In this document: piece after piece, positions 48,436 through 57,687 of the stretch
Layout of the letters: each line of letters starts with the position of its first letter
Numbering within the stretch: the first letter of the stretch is position 1
NCBI GenBank assembly: GCA_020860515.1
Contig: JAJBUG010000053.1
Location: 1 to 64,000 of the forward strand
Length of the DNA stretch: 64,000 nucleotides
Direction: 5' to 3'
Source: Bacteroidales bacterium
GTDB taxonomy: Bacteria > Bacteroidota > Bacteroidia > Bacteroidales > Muribaculaceae
Program-made: the position numbers and the translations under genes
Notes under the pieces: generated by a model
Databases searched by the model: none
Told to the model about the DNA's origin: nothing
The model's input: the letters and a program-made list of their open reading frames with translations, nothing else

Positions 48436-49095
48436 TTAATTTGAATGGTAGATAGTGATAATGGGCCGAGTGTAGTGTTCCTCGGTCTTTGGCGTTTCTT
48501 GGCGAGCTCCAGTACCCATAGCCACAAGCCATGCCTTATAGCCTTCTTGACCTTCAACCTCAGTACTGCTCCAATGCCAAGCTGCATGGCCTGATGACGC
48601 TATTGTGTCACCACCAACTTTAAGAAGAGTGGCATTGACTATATCACGAGCTTGGCACAAAAGACCTAATTGAGCTACCGATGGGATATATGCGCTTTGG
48701 CCGTAAGTCCATATAGCAAACACTCTGTCGGCCATGTGTGAGGTGGCAGGACTTGACGTATATAGCGCGAAGGTGTTTTCATTGCCATCGTAAGCATCAA
48801 TATCAGCCGATGTGCCTTGTGATATCCCAATGGTGTCAGAAAACTGCACATCTTCCAATTCTCGTATATAAGCAGCAAAAGCCTTATAGCCTTCATCTTC
48901 GCCACGGTTGATATGGAATACTACTCCCACTGGCTTTTTGCTTAATTCTGTTGCCACTTCTGCCTCAACAATCGACCCATCACTGCATAGCACCTGACCG
49001 ATTTTCATTGAGGTGTCAGGAAAATCTTGGTGCGCATCGCATGAAGCCATTGCAATGCAAAGCATCAAACACAATATGTAATAAATCTTTTTCAT
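48436..49095 (-). CDS. Lipoprotein with lectin-like (DUF1566/Lcl-type) domain
   Basis: The 219-residue lipoprotein has the lipobox CIAMASC (Cys19). The mature part has the pattern of C-type-lectin-fold Lcl/DUF1566 proteins: KKPVGVVFHINRGEDEGYKA, YIPSVAQLGLLCQARD, INATLLKVGGD-like NATLLKVGGDTIASSG, HWSSTEVEGQEGYKAW and a final RPIITI. It probably sits on the outer membrane and could mediate contact with recipient cells or stabilise the channel. In Bacteroidetes transfer operons this position downstream of TraO is often occupied by small variable lipoproteins. The fold call is by motif only. Confidence 0.7.
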   Translation of the reverse strand: MKKIYYILCLMLCIAMASCDAHQDFPDTSMKIGQVLCSDGSIVEAEVATELSKKPVGVVFHINRGEDEGYKAFAAYIRELEDVQFSDTIGISQGTSADIDAYDGNENTFALYTSSPATSHMADRVFAIWTYGQSAYIPSVAQLGLLCQARDIVNATLLKVGGDTIASSGHAAWHWSSTEVEGQEGYKAWLVAMGTGARQETPKTEEHYTRPIITIYHSN

Positions 49096-49108
49096 CTTTC
49101 CTAAGAGT

Positions 49109-49618
49109 TTAAAGAGGTAACTTTACACCAATCGCCAAACCAGTGCGGAAAAGGTCTTTGCCCTCGATCACTATTTCCGTCTTGGCTTGCCAATACACTT
49201 GCCATCCATGCTTTAGGCAGTAGGAGTGTTCATATCCAAGAGTTACTGCGCCTATCACATGGTGAAGGTCAGAACCGAGCCAACCGCCAATGCGAAGGCT
49301 ACTATGATGATTGCGTCCAAGGCTTACGCAAGGTTTGTATGTAATACCCCCTCCCCAGGTATTATAGTAATGCCAAAATGATTCAGGGCATACATGGCCG
49401 CAACTCTCGCATTTCTTCCATTTCAGATATGCAGTGCCAAAGAACTCCCAAGCTGCGTGGTGCGCACCTTCTTTCTCTACTCCAATGGTAGCATCCCAAC
49501 CGTTTTCGTAGAGCAATCCAGTGCCTACTACCAATCGGGTATCTTTATCACCAGCCAAGCCTTGGGCTGTGCCAAAGAATATGGCTATTAGAATCAGTAA
49601 AGGCTTCAACGTTTTCAT
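49109..49618 (-). CDS. traO: TraO-like outer-membrane protein
   Basis: The 169-residue exported protein has a signal peptide (MKTLKPLLILIAIFFGTAQG) and alternating amphipathic strands with aromatic and glycine residues (LRIGGWLGSDLHHVIGAVTL, ending GLAIGVKLPL). This matches the small beta-barrel TraO family of Bacteroidetes conjugation systems. It contains a CESCGHVC cysteine cluster near 69-76, which could be structural. It follows traN with a 1-bp gap. Its exact role in the channel is not established, but a position in the outer membrane near TraN is expected. Confidence 0.8.
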   Translation of the reverse strand: MKTLKPLLILIAIFFGTAQGLAGDKDTRLVVGTGLLYENGWDATIGVEKEGAHHAAWEFFGTAYLKWKKCESCGHVCPESFWHYYNTWGGGITYKPCVSLGRNHHSSLRIGGWLGSDLHHVIGAVTLGYEHSYCLKHGWQVYWQAKTEIVIEGKDLFRTGLAIGVKLPL

Positions 49619-49619
49619 A

Positions 49620-50462
49620 TTATTCTTCGTTTAGGAGTAGATTACTGAATGAATCGGCATTAAGCACATCCTCATAGTCGATGCTGAGGCTAATAGTGCG
49701 ACCTGAGATTTGTTCTTCGCTAACCTCAATAGTAAGCACCTTGTCATTCGGGAATGTGAGTTTCTTGATTACTATCACTTGGCGGTAACTCTTTTTGAAG
49801 GTCAAATTAGGATCGAGAATAATTACTGGCTCCAATTCTATTTCCTGACTGTTAGTAGCCTTGGCCAACTTTTTATCACACAACTTCACTCTCATCTGGT
49901 CAATGTCAAAGCGTATGTTGGTCTTATTCTCAATCGAAAAGTCGAGAAAGAAGTAATCACCCACGGCATACACATTGTTGAGCCTCATTTCAAGCTTGGT
50001 GTTCTTGTTGCTCACATTACGGTAAAGAGCAGGACTATTCCAAATCCTGCGAGCAAACTTATACAAATCTTCGGTGCTCATGCTTACGGCAGGATTGTTG
50101 TAGGGATTTTGTTCATTGGTTTGGATTGTCTTGTCAGTTACAGCCTCTTCCAATTGGCTGGTATAGATTAGGGCATATTGGGTGCGATAACGCTCAGTCA
50201 CTATGCTCACGATTGCCAAGCAATCGCCATCAACGTGACCTCCTTCCTTGGGTTTGAGGCGAATCACATTGTCAATGGGTTGGTCGCCTGCAACAAGGTC
50301 GGTGCTGATGTCAACAAAACGCACCGGCTCAGTGGCAGTGATCATAGTGGTCACTTGCTCGTTCACCGTAAGCCACTCCAATTCATTATAGGTGTTTTGA
50401 GCCATAGCTTCTGAGAAGCAAAGGCTAAGAGCGACTGCTGTAAGTGTCTTTTTGATATTCAT
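49620..50462 (-). CDS. traN: TraN, VirB9-like outer-membrane complex protein
   Basis: The 280-residue periplasmic protein has a signal peptide (MNIKKTLTAVALSLCFSEAM). The TraN/DUF4138 pattern includes an N-terminal beta domain with TMITATEPVRFVDISTDLVA, the RFRVRLK-like segment replaced by NVIRLKPKEG, a C-terminal domain with LNNVYAVGDYFFLDFSIENK, and VIVIKKLTFPNDKVLTIEVS. It corresponds functionally to VirB9 and would form part of the outer-membrane ring with TraM. The gene order TraK-TraL-TraM-TraN-TraO matches other Bacteroidetes systems. Confidence 0.88.
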   Translation of the reverse strand: MNIKKTLTAVALSLCFSEAMAQNTYNELEWLTVNEQVTTMITATEPVRFVDISTDLVAGDQPIDNVIRLKPKEGGHVDGDCLAIVSIVTERYRTQYALIYTSQLEEAVTDKTIQTNEQNPYNNPAVSMSTEDLYKFARRIWNSPALYRNVSNKNTKLEMRLNNVYAVGDYFFLDFSIENKTNIRFDIDQMRVKLCDKKLAKATNSQEIELEPVIILDPNLTFKKSYRQVIVIKKLTFPNDKVLTIEVSEEQISGRTISLSIDYEDVLNADSFSNLLLNEE

Positions 50463-50489
50463 AATGGTTGGTTTTTGATTTTTGTTGAG

Positions 50490-51686
50490 TTACTGCACAC
50501 GTCCGTTTACCAGATATACCTGAGTGCCATATTTAAGCTTGGCACGGTTCTTTTTGATTGCGCTTGACAGAGCTTGTGTGGAGCGAGAAATTGCATTCTG
50601 TAGGCTTTGGATCCCCCATTGTTCCATAGAATTGTTGTAACTGCTGCCAATATTCACATTCTGCCCCATTGCGCTACCGGCTATCTCCTTGGAGGTTTCA
50701 CGGAAAGAACTTTGAGGAACATAAAGCCCTTCGAGACCATCCATATCGTACATCCTAAGATTGACCTTAACGATATTGTCATTCACAAGCATAGTGTTGA
50801 TGCTGCCAGTCACACGCTGGCCACCGAATCCGCTCATTGTGGCATAGATATAGGTGCCTTTCTTCACGGTCACGCCATCAAGGTCGATGTCATCAAGCAG
50901 CCTCAATCGCACTCGGCTTCCATCTACAGCTTTGATGTCCTCATCGATTATGGCCTTGATAAGGTTGGGTTGTGGGTCATTCTCAGCCAAGGTGTTGAAG
51001 TAGTCATTCTTGACATTTACCTTTTTTACTACGGTGGTGGCTTCATCCATCACATCAGGCACAGTAACAGCATTGGCTTTTTCCTCAGTCGCCTTTGCTT
51101 CGGTGTTTTCAGTCACTACTTCAGGTGTTTCTGTTGATGGATTATTGACCTTATCATAATCTTCGAGTTGTTGGCTTAAGATTCTCTGCATTTCAGCTAA
51201 TGCCTCTTGTTGCTGTTGCTGGGCTAATTCGGCTTGGCTTGGCTGAGTAGATTGTGTAGTCTTTTGTGCGTTAGCCTGGGCCTCTTGTGCTTGACGGTTA
51301 AGTTCTGCTAACATAGCGTTGAGCTCCTGCTGAGATTTGTCGCCTTCCATTTGAGCCAATTCATCATCGGTGTACTTTGATTCATACTCTTCGGGGCCAA
51401 TCGCTTGTTCTTCTTCGATGTTGTCAATCGCAGTGAGGTCAGTGACATTGCCAAAAGTTTTCTCCAAATTGCTACGGCGATCACCGATGCCATCACCTCG
51501 AATTGAAGCGTCAGGTATCTTTGGATTAATATAATCAGTAGTTTCACCAACCATATCTCGGTCGCTGGTATCAAGTGTAACCATGCTGATTATTGGATTA
51601 ATCACCATCAAGCCAGTGAGGTATATAATCGTGGGGAGTATATACTTTGGCTGGTTCCATTTTATAGTTTTCAAGTCAATATTCAT
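50490..51686 (-). CDS. traM: TraM, VirB10-like scaffold protein
   Basis: The 398-residue protein has one N-terminal transmembrane helix (YILPTIIYLTGLMVINPIIS, about 15-34), then a long glutamine/alanine-rich coiled periplasmic region (about 105-185). A C-terminal beta domain follows, with LLDDIDLDGVTVKKGTYIYA, TMSGFGGQRVTGSINTML and DGLEGLYVPQSSFRETSKE. This is the TraM layout of Bacteroidetes elements, equivalent to VirB10, which bridges inner and outer membranes. It overlaps traL by 4 bp (ATGA). Confidence 0.9.
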   Translation of the reverse strand: MNIDLKTIKWNQPKYILPTIIYLTGLMVINPIISMVTLDTSDRDMVGETTDYINPKIPDASIRGDGIGDRRSNLEKTFGNVTDLTAIDNIEEEQAIGPEEYESKYTDDELAQMEGDKSQQELNAMLAELNRQAQEAQANAQKTTQSTQPSQAELAQQQQQEALAEMQRILSQQLEDYDKVNNPSTETPEVVTENTEAKATEEKANAVTVPDVMDEATTVVKKVNVKNDYFNTLAENDPQPNLIKAIIDEDIKAVDGSRVRLRLLDDIDLDGVTVKKGTYIYATMSGFGGQRVTGSINTMLVNDNIVKVNLRMYDMDGLEGLYVPQSSFRETSKEIAGSAMGQNVNIGSSYNNSMEQWGIQSLQNAISRSTQALSSAIKKNRAKLKYGTQVYLVNGRVQ

Positions 51687-52075
51687 GGCTCTGTGGTTTG
51701 TGGTTCGGAATCTGTTTCATTCTTTTCGGAATTCTTGATGAGTTCCAACTTATGAGTTTTGCGTTCTTCCATCGCTTTCTCTAACCGCTGGCGTTGAAGC
51801 TCTACGGCTGAATGTTGAGCCGAAGCGTTCTTAACTGCAATAGTCAGTGAGGCGATTGATTGCATGAGCAAGAGACCAATAACGGTAAATACGATTGCGA
51901 AGAATCGCTTTGGATGTGCCTCTGCTTTAGTTTTTATCCATTGAAATGCCTTGTCGAACCTGCACCATTTTGCAAATCTTGCTCCTGCTTCTTGCCATTT
52001 CTTTCTTTTTTCTTGATGTTCGGGTGCCTCGATATCCAAAGGCTTTTCACCGAAAAGAATTTTCTTGACATTCAT
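51683..52075 (-). CDS. TraL-like single-pass membrane protein
   Basis: The 130-residue protein has a basic N-terminal cytoplasmic part (HQEKRKKWQEAGARFAKW), one transmembrane helix (FFAIVFTVIGLLLMQSIASL, about 58-77) and a charged C-terminal helix. Size, topology and position between TraK and TraM match the TraL proteins of Bacteroidetes transfer operons, which vary strongly in sequence. Its function is not well defined. It may help assemble the TraK/TraM inner-membrane complex. Its last codons overlap the traM start. Confidence 0.7.
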   Translation of the reverse strand: MNVKKILFGEKPLDIEAPEHQEKRKKWQEAGARFAKWCRFDKAFQWIKTKAEAHPKRFFAIVFTVIGLLLMQSIASLTIAVKNASAQHSAVELQRQRLEKAMEERKTHKLELIKNSEKNETDSEPQTTEP

Positions 52076-52087
52076 AGAGCAAGGGTA

Positions 52088-52702
52088 TTAATAGTTAGGC
52101 TTGGCTTTTTGTTCTATATCTCGGTTGACAAGTGTGCGCCAGTTCACAATCATTAGTCCATGAGGATTATTATCCGATCTTGGCACCTTTTTCAGCCCTC
52201 CGGTGGTCACAAGCTCTCGGATGATGGTAGTGGTTCTGCGCTCGATCCTTTGTCTGCCATAATATGTGAAAGTCATGTCGTCCATATTGAGATTGATGCT
52301 ATCGCACATGATCGAACACATTGCGCTTGCTCCCATAATGCTGCTGTAGAATCCTTTTTCCTTCAGGGCATTGTATTGAGCCAAGCCTGTTTCATCCACC
52401 ATATATAGAGCGCGATCAATATTGGTGCGTATATACTTGTCATCTGGAACCAAGGTGAAGAACATATTATGGAAACGTTCGATGTGAGACCGGGCTTCGA
52501 TTTCAAGCGTTTCACTCATGTCGGTACGGCTGACAATGATTGGCACATTGCCATCAAGCACATAAATCCTTTTGTGAGATTCGTTCACCATATTAGCGGC
52601 TGTTACCATCGACGCAATAGAAATGATTATTGCACCCACGATAAAGATGCCGCAAATGATGATTACGAGCTTAATTTTGTTTTCGAGATTCTTTATTACC
52701 AT
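52088..52702 (-). CDS. traK: TraK, VirB8-like inner-membrane protein
   Basis: The 204-residue protein has an N-terminal anchor (VIIICGIFIVGAIIISIASM, about 13-32) followed by a periplasmic alpha/beta domain: LDGNVPIIVSRTDMSETLEI, ARSHIERFHNMFFTLVPDDK, YTNIDRALYMVDETG-like segment, and MTFTYYGRQRIERRTTTIIR. The conserved R-x-H-I-x-x-F-H-x-x-[FM]-F pattern is typical of TraK, the VirB8 equivalent of Bacteroidetes elements. It would nucleate channel assembly at the inner membrane. It lies between TraJ and TraL as expected. Confidence 0.9.
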   Translation of the reverse strand: MVIKNLENKIKLVIIICGIFIVGAIIISIASMVTAANMVNESHKRIYVLDGNVPIIVSRTDMSETLEIEARSHIERFHNMFFTLVPDDKYIRTNIDRALYMVDETGLAQYNALKEKGFYSSIMGASAMCSIMCDSINLNMDDMTFTYYGRQRIERRTTTIIRELVTTGGLKKVPRSDNNPHGLMIVNWRTLVNRDIEQKAKPNY

Positions 52703-52723
52703 GTCTTTTGTGTTTTGATGTCA

Positions 52724-53890
52724 TTATACGAATGCTCTGCCTACGCCACCAGTCACACTGCCAGCTGCACCCTGGAGCGGGCCACGCATACCGCCAGCCA
52801 CGCCTTCGCCAAAGCTACGGGCAGAGAAAGCTGTTTCGCCTTCGGGTATGATCCACGATGCCAAGTCAGGAACTAAGCCCAAGCACTTGCAAGCCACGAT
52901 TGATGCAGCCATCAAGTAGCCAGCTGTGAAGAAGCAACTTTGGATATATGAGGCATAGCTCTCCACATCGCAACTGAGGGCTTCGAGATTGTCAAGCTCG
53001 ATGCTTAACACGATGTCAAATAGTAGGAGTACATAGAAGCCAATGAAAAACAACATTGCGCCATACAGTTGTACTGTGATATATCTTACCAGCCATTTCG
53101 CCCATGCTCCTTCCCATTTCGGCAGGATTGAGAAAGCCCATTGTATTGGACCGAATATAGTCAATGCTCCCAATAAGATTTGCTGGCAGTAAATCGTACC
53201 CCACCAACCAATGCGGTAAACTATTAGAGCAATAAACATTACCAACTTGTCAAGCAACACGATCAATCCAGCACTTGTAGTTTTAATAGTATTGCGAGCC
53301 ATTTCTACTGCGCTTGAAACTTCGCTGTTTGTATCTGTTAACTCTGTACCATCCGTACTTTCGGCACTTGTGTTTTTGTTAGCAGCTTCTACCAATGCTC
53401 TGCAATACTGGTCAATTGAATCTCTTTTTTCAAGAGCCACTTGGATATCATTATATCTTTCCTCAACACTTTCAGCCTCAATCTGATAAAGGGCATGGGT
53501 GTATTGTCCTAAACAATTAGGAATGTAAGCAACAATGTCAAGCACCGAAGCCGTCTGAGATGACATGCTTCCAACTCGGCTAATGCTTGTGATTGCTGGA
53601 GGATACCACCAACTCATTACTATAGAGATTCCAAGCACCCTGAGAATTTTAAATACGTCTAAAGGCTCATGCTTTACCATCATTTTATATGCCATGCTTC
53701 CTGCTAAAACTAATGTAAACACAGTGGCCAAGCCCATGCTGATTTGCAGTATGAGCCAAAACGGGCCATTGGGCTGAATAAAGGTGCTATCAGTCAGAAA
53801 TTCATTGGTGGAAAAAATCACCTGGTCGATTTCTTCTTCCAATAAGTCAATACCGAATTGAGATATGATGGTGTCGTCTTCTGAAATCAT
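52724..53890 (-). CDS. traJ: TraJ, VirB6-like polytopic membrane protein
   Basis: The 388-residue protein has at least six predicted transmembrane segments, for example LILQISMGLATVFTLVLAGS (about 47-66), LRVLGISIVMSWWYPPAIT, VMFIALIVYRIGWWGTIYCQ, and FFIGFYVLLLFDIVLSI. The segment PIQWAFSILPKWEGAWAKWL is typical of the TraJ family. TraJ is thought to form the inner-membrane pore, like VirB6. The C-terminal tail carries glycine-rich AGGMRGPLQGAAGSVTGG. It follows an exported-protein gene and precedes traK by 21 bp. Confidence 0.9.
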   Translation of the reverse strand: MISEDDTIISQFGIDLLEEEIDQVIFSTNEFLTDSTFIQPNGPFWLILQISMGLATVFTLVLAGSMAYKMMVKHEPLDVFKILRVLGISIVMSWWYPPAITSISRVGSMSSQTASVLDIVAYIPNCLGQYTHALYQIEAESVEERYNDIQVALEKRDSIDQYCRALVEAANKNTSAESTDGTELTDTNSEVSSAVEMARNTIKTTSAGLIVLLDKLVMFIALIVYRIGWWGTIYCQQILLGALTIFGPIQWAFSILPKWEGAWAKWLVRYITVQLYGAMLFFIGFYVLLLFDIVLSIELDNLEALSCDVESYASYIQSCFFTAGYLMAASIVACKCLGLVPDLASWIIPEGETAFSARSFGEGVAGGMRGPLQGAAGSVTGGVGRAFV

Positions 53891-53920
53891 AATTTTCGTT
53901 GTTTTGATTGGTTAAGTAAG

Positions 53921-54655
53921 TTACTCTGACTTTGAACTTGGTACTGCTCCCCATCCAGCCTCCAAGAATCTCATTTTAGCTGCTTGGATAGTTTGCGATC
54001 TTCTACTGCTATCTGGCAGCACAAGCCTTGCATTGCTTTTGAGCTTCAAATCAGTCTGATTCTTTAGCCAATACTTCTTGTTAAGTCGGCTCAGTTCAAC
54101 ATTTGCCCTAACCATTTCAGCATAAATCTGATTGTAGGCTCTTTGCCTTTCCGAGTTCGGCATTTGCATATTCAAGCTCGATCGCGCATTTACAAACTGC
54201 ATTATTTTATTTTTCCAATGTTTGGCTGTGTTTGAACCTGGCAGAAGCATTTCCAATGTGGTGTATCTTTTATCTATTTCACTTTGCAGATCATCAAGCC
54301 TAGAATTTTCCGTCAAGGCAATAGCATTGACATTTCTATCAGCCATCTGGATGGTTTCAAACTCTGCATTTTCTTTCATTAGGGTATCCACCTTCTCAGC
54401 ATAAGGAATCTGTTTCTCCAACATCAATTCGGATTCTGTGGTATAGAGAGTTTTGTTGGTAGCATTGGCTGTTTTGGCATAGTTCTTATGGAATGTAGTA
54501 AAATACAAGGCAGAATATGACCCCATCCCTGCATAGGCACCTTCGATGGCATCGAGCTTGGTTGCATCATGCTTCATAGTATAAGATACTCCCTGAGCGT
54601 TTCCTTGAACTGTGGCTATGCCTATAAGCATTATTATGAATGTGATTTTTTTCAT
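53921..54655 (-). CDS. Exported helical transfer-operon protein
   Basis: The 244-residue protein has a signal peptide (MKKITFIIMLIGIATVQGNA), which fixes the start at 54655 just after the previous stop (54658). The mature part is largely alpha-helical with a coiled-coil tendency: LDDLQSEIDKRYTTLEMLLP, KNKIMQFVNARSSLNMQMPN, YNQIYAEMVRANVELSRLNK. It is probably periplasmic and shaped like VirB5-type minor pilus proteins, though no signature proves that. It is positioned directly before traJ in the operon. Confidence 0.7.
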   Translation of the reverse strand: MKKITFIIMLIGIATVQGNAQGVSYTMKHDATKLDAIEGAYAGMGSYSALYFTTFHKNYAKTANATNKTLYTTESELMLEKQIPYAEKVDTLMKENAEFETIQMADRNVNAIALTENSRLDDLQSEIDKRYTTLEMLLPGSNTAKHWKNKIMQFVNARSSLNMQMPNSERQRAYNQIYAEMVRANVELSRLNKKYWLKNQTDLKLKSNARLVLPDSSRRSQTIQAAKMRFLEAGWGAVPSSKSE

Positions 54656-54657
54656 AA

Positions 54658-55401
54658 TCATTCGGTTTTTGAAGTTATTGCATCTCGTTTTCGTTGCAGC
54701 CAATCAGCCAAAGCACCGTCACATATTTCTTTTTTTGATCTTGCCTTTTCCACTGCTTTGCTGAAATATACACGCCTGACATTGATGTAATGCCAAGTGG
54801 TGCGATACATGCGTTTCAGCGTAAGTTCGATCATGTCAAGAGTAGCATTGATTTCTTCCAAGCCCTCCATTACAGTCGCCGTCTTGGAACCAGCCTCAGT
54901 AGCATAAACAGCAGCCAAGGCCCCAAGACTTACCACCATGTGTTCTACCTGACCCTGAATTTTCTCAATGCCATGCTGCGCAATGGTTATGATTATGGTG
55001 TCAGCTACTTCGATGCGCTTACGCTTTTTCACCTGTTGAGCATAGGTTTCAAGAGTGTTTACATATTCAGGCAATATTGATGATACGCTCTGATATGTAG
55101 TGTAGCTGTTAAGCACAGTCTGCGCACCCATTATCAGCGCATCTATTACATCAAAGGCTTGCGTATATTGGTTGAGCTTATCTTCGATATCATTCTGCTC
55201 TATGAAATCCTTTTTGCAGATATTATGCAGTGATTCATTGCAAGTCTCAGCAGCTGACCGAGCCACAAGTATTGACCTTACAGCCTTGTGGTTGGAGATA
55301 TAGGCTTCGGTGCATGTAGCATCGAAGTTCTTATCAGCCCACGCAGTGAGGCTTGACAACATCAAGAAGAATAGTGTAATATGTAATGCCTTTGTCTTCA
55401 T
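54658..55401 (-). CDS. Exported helical protein, paralogue of accessory-operon genes
   Basis: The 247-residue protein has a signal peptide (MKTKALHITLFFLMLSSLTA) and a helical mature region: DIEDKLNQYTQAFDVIDALI, MIELTLKRMYRTTWHYINVR, then near the end SKKEICDGALADWLQRKRDA. The same architecture and C-terminal motif occur at 20891-21676 and 21688-22394 in the accessory operon. It is probably periplasmic and assembled with the channel. It lies 3 bp from each neighbouring gene. Family name unknown to me. Confidence 0.7.
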   Translation of the reverse strand: MKTKALHITLFFLMLSSLTAWADKNFDATCTEAYISNHKAVRSILVARSAAETCNESLHNICKKDFIEQNDIEDKLNQYTQAFDVIDALIMGAQTVLNSYTTYQSVSSILPEYVNTLETYAQQVKKRKRIEVADTIIITIAQHGIEKIQGQVEHMVVSLGALAAVYATEAGSKTATVMEGLEEINATLDMIELTLKRMYRTTWHYINVRRVYFSKAVEKARSKKEICDGALADWLQRKRDAITSKTE

Positions 55402-55404
55402 TCT

Positions 55405-57663
55405 TTATTCTAAAGGGATAGCTTGAGAACCATCTGATATTTTGTAAAGAGCGTTCTTGCCGTTCTTTAACCATATATCTCTTCTTTCTTCGGCTAAAGT
55501 CTTTTTCTTATTCTTATCCCAGTCAATCATGCTGTTGGTGCTATTGAAGAGATAAGCCAATTTGAATTTGAACCACATGGCACGTTCGGCTTGTACCAAA
55601 GTACGATAAATCCTTACCAGACGGTTGGTGACTTCAATGGCCACCTCTAAGCGGTCGCAAGCATACAACAGATGCACAGCATGGTCTGGCTCTGTATAGT
55701 CATCAGCTTCTATGCGAATGTACTCTACGGTGACATCACATTCTGGATAGTCGCTATTGGCTTTGGCAATCACTTGATTCACAGTGTTGGCATTGGCGAT
55801 GTTGGCTGATTCTGTGTTGCTTGGATCAAGGTCAATTACTTTGTAAACTGTGGTGTTGTCACCAGTGCCACCAAGGCTCCAGTTGATATCCATCCTGGCA
55901 CGGTGCACCTTTATTCCAAGCTTTTTCTTCACTGGCTCTGCCATGCTCACGGTGGCTCGAAATTCAATCTGGTTTCCATCTTTGCCTATCTTGCATTTGC
56001 GGATCCATGTGTAATTTTCCCAATGGCCACTATCGAGCCATACAAGATTCCAAATCTTCTGGAGATAATTCATCAAGTAAGGTATGCGTTGCCAGTTGTC
56101 AGTTTGGTCCGCATTCTCTTGTTGTATTTCTTCCCATGCTGCATTCAGGTCATCAAGGTCTTGCTTGGCTTGGTTGAGTTGAGATTGATATCCGTTCAGC
56201 ACCTCTTTTTTCTCATAGTATTCGGATTTTAAAGCCTGGGCTGTTTCGGTGTCACCATTAAGATTAGCTTGTTTCATCTTTTCCAAGATTTCCTCCATTT
56301 CACTCTGAATGTTGGCTATCTTTTCTTCAAGAGTAGAAATCAATGTCTTTCGGATATTAATTTCGCTTTCCACATCATTCAAATCCTCGGTGTCATCACT
56401 GCTCAATGAAGTTTTCATCGAACAAACTTTTGCATGAGGTCCAAGTTTGGTTCCGCAATCCCAGCATCTGTAGCGAGTGGTTTGCTCTCCCAAATTGGAT
56501 TCATCATGACAGGTAACTGATACGATGGCTTGTGAGCAACCCTCTACTTTTTCGGTAGTGGCATCTTCATAATAACTTTTAGAAGTAAGATAGAATTGAT
56601 ATGAATCGGTCTCTGCATTGTAAGCATCCAATCTGCTTTGCATAACCTTTGAGAATTGGTTATAATCCATGCTTTTACTATCAAATAGTTCGGAATCTAC
56701 AGCTGCCGATGGCTGAGGCTTGGCTTTCGGCACTATGTACCACATTTGTTTGTAATATTGGCCAAGACTTTCGTCAGCATAGTCAGTACCCCAGTCAATG
56801 GGATTAAGGCTAACAAGGTTGAACACCTTAGCTGGATCATTCATTATCGCGTCGCAAGCAGCCTTGGCCATATTCACATCATAAAGAGTGGTATGAGCCA
56901 AATTCTTCCAAGAATCTGTCAGATTCCACATTTCCTTAAGTCCAGCCTTTGTAGTGAGGTCAATGTGGCTCGTTATTTTGAATAGGCTGTCAGCTTCTTC
57001 ATAAAGGTCAACGCCCATGGTTTTATACTGGTCAACAATAGCCCTTACTTGTTCTTTCAGGTTCTCCTTGCTAACAGTTACGCTAATGCTATCACCAAAG
57101 TGGCTGAAACGTTCTTTCCAGTCAACGCCTCCGAGTTGGGTAAAGTCAACCATTGATCGGAATGGCTCTGCAACTTCGAGGAATGAGAGGTGGTCAAAAT
57201 TGAGTTTGGAGTTGGTGCATATTGACAGGAACTGATTGCAAAGGCTCTGTACTTCATTTGTAGTCTTGAATATGTAGTTGCCCCAAAATAAAGCGGTGGC
57301 TGGGTCGTTCATCATGATTTGTGCCAGGTTGACAGTTTTGGTCATGATGTTAGGCACCAACTGGCATATCAGCTTGTAATAGAAATTTTCATCACTGCTC
57401 CAAAGCCCAGCATCGGTCAAAGCCTTGTGAAGAAGATATTTACTGAGGAATACAGTGCTCCCAGCTTCAAAGGCTTGCTTGTATTCGTCCCTTATATGCT
57501 CATCGGCTTCTGCGCGTTTCTTTTCGATTTCTTGCAGTGCAGTGAAAATGGTTCCCATTTCAGCAATGGTCTTCTGATCCACGTTGATTTCAACGTAGCT
57601 GTAAGCCTGTGATCTCAACATCGACATCACTGCCATTACTATTATGAGTACTATCTTCTTCAT
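55405..57663 (-). CDS. Large exported transfer-operon protein with zinc-ribbon-like cysteines
   Basis: The 752-residue protein has a signal peptide (MKKIVLIIVMAVMSMLRSQA). A helical N-terminal half carries MTKTVNLAQIMMNDPATALF near residue 115. A cysteine region follows, with RCWDCGTKLGPHAKVC (about 408-423), resembling a zinc ribbon. A coiled coil (about 440-525) and a C-terminal alpha/beta domain come after it. A zinc-ribbon-like motif in a predicted periplasmic protein is unusual, and the cysteines may instead form disulfides. It lies 24 bp after the VirB4 gene, a position where Bacteroidetes systems encode TraH/TraI-type proteins. I cannot assign it more closely. Confidence 0.7.
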   Translation of the reverse strand: MKKIVLIIVMAVMSMLRSQAYSYVEINVDQKTIAEMGTIFTALQEIEKKRAEADEHIRDEYKQAFEAGSTVFLSKYLLHKALTDAGLWSSDENFYYKLICQLVPNIMTKTVNLAQIMMNDPATALFWGNYIFKTTNEVQSLCNQFLSICTNSKLNFDHLSFLEVAEPFRSMVDFTQLGGVDWKERFSHFGDSISVTVSKENLKEQVRAIVDQYKTMGVDLYEEADSLFKITSHIDLTTKAGLKEMWNLTDSWKNLAHTTLYDVNMAKAACDAIMNDPAKVFNLVSLNPIDWGTDYADESLGQYYKQMWYIVPKAKPQPSAAVDSELFDSKSMDYNQFSKVMQSRLDAYNAETDSYQFYLTSKSYYEDATTEKVEGCSQAIVSVTCHDESNLGEQTTRYRCWDCGTKLGPHAKVCSMKTSLSSDDTEDLNDVESEINIRKTLISTLEEKIANIQSEMEEILEKMKQANLNGDTETAQALKSEYYEKKEVLNGYQSQLNQAKQDLDDLNAAWEEIQQENADQTDNWQRIPYLMNYLQKIWNLVWLDSGHWENYTWIRKCKIGKDGNQIEFRATVSMAEPVKKKLGIKVHRARMDINWSLGGTGDNTTVYKVIDLDPSNTESANIANANTVNQVIAKANSDYPECDVTVEYIRIEADDYTEPDHAVHLLYACDRLEVAIEVTNRLVRIYRTLVQAERAMWFKFKLAYLFNSTNSMIDWDKNKKKTLAEERRDIWLKNGKNALYKISDGSQAIPLE

Positions 57664-57687
57664 CGTTAATCGTTTAATCCTTACGGT

